Below, one piece after another: positions 5,155 through 8,134 of a DNA stretch of 8,134 nt. This DNA is from Candidatus Kaiserbacteria bacterium. Lineage in GTDB: Bacteria > Patescibacteriota > Minisyncoccia > Phycocordibacterales > UBA918. A program made the position numbers and the translations under genes. Under the pieces are notes generated by a model, which did not search any database, was not told the DNA's origin, and saw nothing but the letters and a program-made list of their open reading frames with translations. Every line of letters starts with the position of its first letter. Position 1 is the first letter of the stretch. Location of the stretch: contig JAHFMK010000019.1 in NCBI GenBank assembly GCA_023264435.1, positions 1-8,134 of the forward strand, read 5' to 3'.

Positions 5155-5523
5155 ATGCGTACTTTACTTAGTGGTATCACACTCACATTACTTACATTGT
5201 TTATGTACACACCAGCACATGTGTCATCTGCTGATGAAACTTTTACGATTATACCGTCCCCATACAAACCATCTCTTTTTCGTTTTAATAATGAGAATTG
5301 GTTCACCACGCTTCACCCACACATTGCATCATTTACAATGAATGATGACGGAAATGCGTATGGATATACAGATACTGGAGTAAGCTTTGTACAATATAAT
5401 ATTCCCAATACTACGGGTATTCGAGTACAACGCTTTGAAATACAAGACCACTACCATTATATTGTTGACGGTGAACCTGTATACACACTGAGCGAACTTT
5501 CTATTCGTCTTGCAAATGCATAA
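5155..5523 (+). CDS. Small secreted protein of unknown function (122 aa)
   Basis: Not recognised. Residues 1-26 form a signal peptide (MRTLLSGITLTLLTLFMYTP then AHVSSA), with likely cleavage after SSA. The mature part of about 96 residues has no cysteine and is rich in aromatic and polar residues (PYKPSLFRFNNENWFTTLHP, FVQYNIPNTTGIRVQRFEI, DHYHYIVDGEPVYTLSEL), as in a compact beta-rich extracellular domain. It ends in a short helix (LSELSIRLANA). I chose the ATG at 5155 because it puts the basic residue right before the hydrophobic core. An upstream GTG at 5125 is in frame but lies in the leader hairpin. Transcription comes from the strong promoter at 5042-5069, and a bidirectional terminator follows 18 nt after the stop. 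Confidence 0.7.
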   Translation: MRTLLSGITLTLLTLFMYTPAHVSSADETFTIIPSPYKPSLFRFNNENWFTTLHPHIASFTMNDDGNAYGYTDTGVSFVQYNIPNTTGIRVQRFEIQDHYHYIVDGEPVYTLSELSIRLANA

Positions 5524-5540
5524 TCTAAATCAGAGATACA

Positions 5541-5577
5541 ATAAAAAACGCCACGGCTTCGCCGTGGCGTTTTTTAT
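5541..5577. terminator. Bidirectional terminator between convergent genes
   Basis: Arms 5541-5557 and 5561-5577 pair perfectly over 17 bp around a TTC loop; the core is CGCCACGGC/GCCGTGGCG, with A6 and T6 flanks. It ends both the small secreted-protein gene (plus) and the peroxiredoxin gene (minus, stop at 5591). Confidence 0.9.
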
Positions 5578-5590
5578 ATCTTCCAATTCC

Positions 5591-6133
5591 CTACTCAGCA
5601 CCCTTTATATATGCAAGCATCGTCTCTGCATCACTCACTTCAAATGGGTCGGTCGGAGCATTGTCCATCATTCCCTCTTCGCTGAAAATTTTCTTGATTT
5701 CTCCATCTACCACATACATAGAGTATCGCCATGAACGTTCACCAAAACCAACGTCATCTTTTCTCACGAGCATACCCATTGCTTTGGTAAATTCTGCCGA
5801 ACCGTCGGGAAGCATTTTTACGTTCACAACACCCTGTGCCTTTCCCCACTGAAACATAACGTACGCATCATTCACACTCAAACAAATAACATCATCAACT
5901 CCCAGTGCCTTAAATGCATCATAGTTTTTCTCATATCCGGGAAGATGTACTGATGAGCATGTTGGTGTAAATGCACCAGGAAGTGCGAAAAGAACAATTT
6001 TCTTTCCTTTAAAAATCTCATCACTCGTCACATCCTGCCAACGAAATGGGTTTGGACCTTCAACACTCTCGTCACGCACACGAGTTTTAAAGGTCACTTG
6101 CGGTACGTGTGTTGGATAATTTTTTTCTGACAT
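5591..6133 (-). CDS. Peroxiredoxin of the Prx5 (redoxin) type
   Basis: A 180-residue thiol peroxidase that reduces hydrogen peroxide and organic hydroperoxides in the cytoplasm. The active-site loop is LPGAFTPTCS (51-60), with peroxidatic Cys59 and its conserved Pro and Thr. VICLSVNDAYVMFQWGKAQG (82-101) is the Prx5 hallmark region and holds a second cysteine (C84) at a site also present in human PRDX5. GFGERSWRYSMYVVDGEI (129-146) carries the conserved Arg region. No fused glutaredoxin domain is present, so it must use an external reductant. I chose the start at 6133 (MSEKNYPTHVPQVTF); the 47 extra in-frame codons up to 6274 are Cys-rich, cross the promoter and do not resemble the family. 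A terminator lies 14 nt after the stop. Confidence 0.92.
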   Translation of the reverse strand: MSEKNYPTHVPQVTFKTRVRDESVEGPNPFRWQDVTSDEIFKGKKIVLFALPGAFTPTCSSVHLPGYEKNYDAFKALGVDDVICLSVNDAYVMFQWGKAQGVVNVKMLPDGSAEFTKAMGMLVRKDDVGFGERSWRYSMYVVDGEIKKIFSEEGMMDNAPTDPFEVSDAETMLAYIKGAE

Positions 6134-6175
6134 AATTTTTAATTTATTCGAATAATTCCAAAAAGGTAGTACCCT

Positions 6176-6203
6176 ATTGTATCCCAAGAAATACATATAG
6201 CAA
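6176..6203 (-). promoter_or_regulatory. Promoter of the peroxiredoxin gene
   Basis: Read on the minus strand: TTGCTA (6203-6198), a 16-bp spacer and TACAAT (6181-6176). The start would be near 6169, giving a leader of about 36 nt before the ATG at 6133. No OxyR- or PerR-like operator is evident by eye. The rest of the gap 6204-6351 up to the tRNA holds no gene that I can support. Confidence 0.5.
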
Positions 6204-6351
6204 GAAATGCACGATATCTCCCCTTGCCTATTGCTATTTCTCAATTTTTTGGCACAATCTATGCACCAACGCATTTTTTAAAGCATTGGAACTTTTTGTC
6301 AAAGAGAAAGTGTCTCAATGACTTAACAACAACAATCACACAACATAATAT

Positions 6352-6425
6352 TGGGGTATCGTCTAATGGTAGGACATCAGGTTTTGGTCCTGAGTATCGA
6401 GGTTCGAATCCTTGTACCCCAGCCA
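6352..6425 (+). tRNA. tRNA-Gln (anticodon TTG)
   Basis: A complete cloverleaf of 74 nt, including an encoded 3' CCA. The acceptor stem is TGGGGTA (6352-6358) with TACCCCA (6415-6421), discriminator G6422, CCA 6423-6425. The anticodon stem is TCAGG/CCTGA (6377-6381 with 6389-6393), with loop TTTTGGT and anticodon TTG at 6384-6386, which reads CAA (and CAG by wobble). The T-arm contains GGTTCGAATCC. No intron is present. Confidence 0.95.
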
Positions 6426-6427
6426 AC

Positions 6428-6441
6428 TTGAGCTAGCTCAA
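6428..6441. repeat. 14-bp perfect palindrome just after the tRNA
   Basis: TTGAGCTAGCTCAA at 6428-6441 is a perfect dyad two bases after the encoded CCA. It may be a fold in the 3' trailer or the edge of an integration target; tRNA 3' ends are common integration sites, but no integrase or repeated tRNA end is visible here. Confidence 0.4.
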
Positions 6442-6505
6442 AGATAGAGCTAATCAAGAAGATCTATACTTTAATTGCAAACCTGCTGAGAGCAGTATTC
6501 AGAGT

Positions 6506-6538
6506 AAAAAAACACTTCGATAAATGAAGTGTTTTTTT
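6506..6538 (+). terminator. Intrinsic terminator downstream of tRNA-Gln
   Basis: A7CACTTC (6506-6518) pairs with GAAGTGT7 (6526-6538) over 13 bp around a 7-base loop, ending in seven T. It ends the tRNA transcript, leaving a trailer of about 80 nt (6426-6505) with a small hairpin CTGCT/AGCAG (6483-6495). It may also stop minus-strand transcription, since it follows the stop of the broken gene at 6552. Confidence 0.8.
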
Positions 6539-6551
6539 GTTGATCAATCAA

Positions 6552-6746
6552 TTATATATATTGAGTAGCTTCAAATCGTGCCTTGTTCTCAACCATCCAC
6601 CTCTGTTGATCTTCTTTTGTTTTAGATGGGTCATTCATCACATCTGCATGAGCTTCCATATAGTGTGGCATAAGTGCTTACATCCATTGTTCAAAGGTTT
6701 CGCCCTGTGCTGTTGCTTCACATAAATCGCATTTTAATGTTTTCAT
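6552..6746 (-). pseudogene. Small CxxC protein gene broken by an in-frame TAA
   Basis: From the ATG at 6746 the minus strand encodes MKTLKCDLCEATAQGETFEQWM, then TAA (6680-6678), and continues in the same frame as ALMPHYMEAHADVMNDPSKT then KEDQQRWMVENKARFEATQY, ending at TAA (6554-6552). Both halves together form a natural protein of about 64 residues: a C-x2-C start (CDLC), an amphipathic FEQWMxALMPHY helix with HxxxxH-like spacing, and a charged C-terminal helix. From memory it resembles small Patescibacteria proteins of unknown function that begin MKTLKCDLC. One base change (CAA, AAA, GAA or similar to TAA) would explain the break. UAA is not reassigned in known recoded Patescibacteria (those recode UGA), so nonsense mutation or sequence error is likeliest. 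Confidence 0.65.
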
Positions 6747-6776
6747 AGTATTTAAAATTTAATTATTAATAACTTT

Positions 6777-6806
6777 ATTATATCAATTTTAAAGTTAAAG
6801 AAACAA
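6777..6806 (-). promoter_or_regulatory. Possible promoter of the broken small gene
   Basis: Read on the minus strand: TTGTTT (6806-6801), an 18-bp spacer and TATAAT (6782-6777), with the ATG 31 nt further on. The -10 is consensus and the -35 weak. This AT-rich gap could produce such matches by chance. Confidence 0.35.
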
Positions 6807-6837
6807 TATCTTCAGAGTGGATTTTATTCAATATTTT

Positions 6838-7101
6838 CTAAAATTGAAAAAGAAGATGTAAGCCAATAATTAATATAAGTTGAATACAAAGTACCAGAAA
6901 GAAATTCTTGTAAGATACTGGAGATATTGGCTTGAACAAAAATATACTCAAGGATAAGAAATACACAACAGTTCCCAAGACCATAACTATGAGTAGGTTT
7001 GGACCTTCAGGATCATTTACTAACAGTAGTACTGTTCTAGAAAGAAAAACCGCTGACACAAACAAAGTGAAGAGGGCTATATTTTTTGATTTTATTAGCA
7101 T
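6838..7101 (-). CDS. Small three-helix membrane protein (87 aa)
   Basis: Not recognised. Three hydrophobic stretches are visible: about residues 8-28 (ALFTLFVSAVFLSRTVLLLV), 36-56 (LLIVMVLGTVVYFLSLSIFL) and 67-86 (FFLVLCIQLILIIGLHLLFQ). They are separated by a polar NDPEGPN loop and a KPISPVSYKN loop. The basic N-terminus (MLIKSKN) suggests a cytoplasmic N-terminus. No enzymatic motif is seen. The ATG at 7101 lies two bases after the stop of the YdeI-type gene, so it is almost certainly translated from the same mRNA. No clear terminator follows; 6747-6837 is AT-rich and otherwise empty. Confidence 0.6.
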   Translation of the reverse strand: MLIKSKNIALFTLFVSAVFLSRTVLLLVNDPEGPNLLIVMVLGTVVYFLSLSIFLFKPISPVSYKNFFLVLCIQLILIIGLHLLFQF

Positions 7102-7103
7102 AA

Positions 7104-7349
7104 TTATTTTCTTCTATGTGGACATCCCGCCCAGCAACAAGGACGACGCATTCCAGATGATAGTTTACTTATACCGACTTCTATTCTCTTTAATCTGGTT
7201 TCTGCTTTCTTACCAGAGGTTACCCAACATATCCACTCACTCTTTGCGAGTGGTGTTATTTCATTCCATAGCTCCAATACCTTAGATGATGAAGCCAGAG
7301 CCTTTTTGAAATCAGTAGGTATGGTTTTGTGTGGAATATCTGTTTGCAT
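7104..7349 (-). CDS. YdeI/OmpD-associated-family short protein
   Basis: 81 residues matching the C-terminal module of the YdeI/OmpD-associated family (OmdA-like). Signatures are IPTDFKKALASSSKVLELWN (10-29), ITPLAKSEWICWVTSGKKAETRLKRIE (31-57, written here as one region; key residues are the W39-I-C-W42 core) and the end GMRRPCCWAGCPHR with three cysteines. Standalone short forms with this RRPCCWxGCPHR tail are common in bacteria and often move with other small accessory genes. Molecular function is not established; family names refer to resistance or stress phenotypes in enterics. The ATG at 7349 lies three bases after the stop of the upstream fusion gene, and the stop is two bases before the next gene, so it is the middle gene of an operon. 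Confidence 0.75.
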   Translation of the reverse strand: MQTDIPHKTIPTDFKKALASSSKVLELWNEITPLAKSEWICWVTSGKKAETRLKRIEVGISKLSSGMRRPCCWAGCPHRRK

Positions 7350-7352
7350 ATA

Positions 7353-8134
7353 CTATTTTATCAGCTCACCCAACTTTCGAACTGTATTAACATTCCGTGC
7401 AGTCATATTTTTGTAAATCACTGTCCCTATAAATTTTTGCATACCACTTTTCTTTAGATCATATCTTTTGACATTCCAGACCATTGCTCCATCAATGTAT
7501 TTTAAAGTATCTACATTAGTAGTCGTAATTAAATTTATACTTTTTTTAGAATCATACTCATCCCATAAGAATAAAATATCTGTCTTTTGCTCTGTATCAT
7601 TTGTAAATTGAGATGGCAGTGCCTTACACAGACTCTGTATATTTTTGGCGTCACGAATCACTATTCGTATTTCAAATCCAAAAGTTTTAAGTAAAGCTTT
7701 TTCAATTAATGTATTTAAATCTTTTTTGTCTGTCTCAAAAATAACATTTCCTGTGTTTATATATGTAGACACATTCGAAAAACCCAAAGATTCAAAAGTT
7801 TTCTTGAGCTTTGGCATTTCAACTTTTTTATTTCCGCCGACATTGATCCCACGAAGTAATGCTACATATTTTGTCATATTTTTAGGTTTTGGTTCTGGAA
7901 GATTCTCTTCCGTGATCTCAATCAATTCACATAACCATTTCCTATTTTCAATCAAATCTTCATTTACTTCCATAGATACCTTTGCTCCGTCATATGCAAA
8001 ACCTTCTTTGTATTGCTTGCCGACAAATTTTTTACCTTCTTGTGTTATTTTTAAAGACAAAGTGTCATCACATATGAGAGCTACAACTTTTTTACCAACA
8101 TATACAGCGTACTCGCCAAACATTTTTCTTGTTG
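7353..8134 (-). CDS. TfoX N-terminal domain fused to DUF1697 (5' end outside window)
   Basis: The frame is still open at the right edge: codons for T-R-K precede MFGEYAVYVG, so the real start lies beyond 8134. Counting from that Met (8123), residues 1-79 match the TfoX N-terminal domain (MFGEYAVYVGKKVVALICDD, then WLCELIEITEENLPEPKP). Residues 83-256 match DUF1697 (TKYVALLRGINVGGNKKVEM, LGFSNVSTYINTGNVIFE, and a C-terminal MTARNVNTVRKL). TfoX/Sxy relates to competence in Proteobacteria, but the isolated domain is widespread and of uncertain role; DUF1697 has no known function. TfoX_N proteins usually stop just after the LPEPKPK segment, and DUF1697 proteins begin M-x-KYVALLRGIN, as at the ATG at 7877. 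This looks like two genes joined by loss of a stop. Internal initiation at 7877 is possible. First visible gene of a minus-strand operon. Confidence 0.82.
   Translation of the reverse strand, partial: TRKMFGEYAVYVGKKVVALICDDTLSLKITQEGKKFVGKQYKEGFAYDGAKVSMEVNEDLIENRKWLCELIEITEENLPEPKPKNMTKYVALLRGINVGGNKKVEMPKLKKTFESLGFSNVSTYINTGNVIFETDKKDLNTLIEKALLKTFGFEIRIVIRDAKNIQSLCKALPSQFTNDTEQKTDILFLWDEYDSKKSINLITTTNVDTLKYIDGAMVWNVKRYDLKKSGMQKFIGTVIYKNMTARNVNTVRKLGELIK

Noticed and set aside
6134..6274. 47-codon N-terminal extension of the peroxiredoxin
   Set aside because: It crosses the predicted promoter, is Cys- and aromatic-rich, and does not match the Prx5 family, which starts near MSEKNYPTHVPQVTF.
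6224..6436. 70-codon plus-strand ORF across the tRNA
   Set aside because: It reads through the whole tRNA-Gln gene, so it is a shadow.
1..8134. CRISPR array, replication origin, transposase or UGA recoding
   Set aside because: No regularly spaced repeats, DnaA-box cluster or transposase motifs were seen. Genes use normal stops and no in-frame UGA occurs in a well-supported CDS, so standard code is assumed.

Overview
The window looks like a piece of a small bacterial genome from the Candidate Phyla Radiation (Patescibacteria, most likely a Parcubacteria/Paceibacteria-type lineage). This is inferred from several traits together: AT-rich DNA, almost no Shine-Dalgarno sequences, several likely leaderless or near-leaderless mRNAs, short secreted proteins of unknown function, a peptidoglycan-binding-domain surface protein of the type common in that group, a surface protein with an ICHA...GH..H...GDIIP module, a short cold-shock protein, and many compact hairpin terminators. 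No gene here fixes the lineage on its own.

Layout, left to right. (1) 1-407, minus: the 5' part of a secreted surface protein that runs off the left edge. Its signal peptide is split by an apparent one-base frameshift. (2) 408-786: a gap with a perfect 17-bp hairpin, a terminator-like hairpin and a weak promoter. (3) 787-1869, plus: an exported peptidoglycan-binding protein with a coiled coil and an Ala-rich tail, ended by a 21-bp-stem terminator. (4) 2030-2548, plus: a secreted protein of unknown function, bracketed by two copies of a palindromic element. (5) 2607-3863, minus: a BaiN/HI0933-family flavoprotein carrying a third copy of that element inside its reading frame. (6) 3918-4619, plus: an RluB/E/F-type pseudouridine synthase, divergent from the flavoprotein with interleaved promoters. 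(7) 4696-5052, minus: a cold-shock protein and, just upstream, a 42-codon CxxC ORF. (8) 5042-5523, plus: a near-consensus promoter, a leader hairpin with a U-tract, and a small secreted protein. (9) 5591-6133, minus: a Prx5-type peroxiredoxin. (10) 6352-6425: tRNA-Gln(UUG). (11) 6552-6746, minus: a small protein gene broken by an in-frame TAA. (12) 6838-8134, minus: a tight three-gene cluster made of a TfoX_N-DUF1697 fusion (incomplete at the right edge), a YdeI/OmpD-associated short protein and a three-helix membrane protein.

The genes do not form one pathway. The left two thirds are single genes, each with its own promoter and terminator: cell surface (three to four exported proteins), RNA modification, cold shock and redox defence. 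The right end is an accessory-looking operon beside a decayed gene. The most unusual signal is the palindromic element with arms ATGGCCGA / TCGGCCAT and a 9-base loop. It occurs three times within 960 bp, twice between genes and once in frame inside the flavoprotein, where it encodes GRLTMSA plus its flanks. This recalls the in-frame palindromic elements known from Rickettsia. All family calls were made by eye from sequence motifs; no database search was possible.
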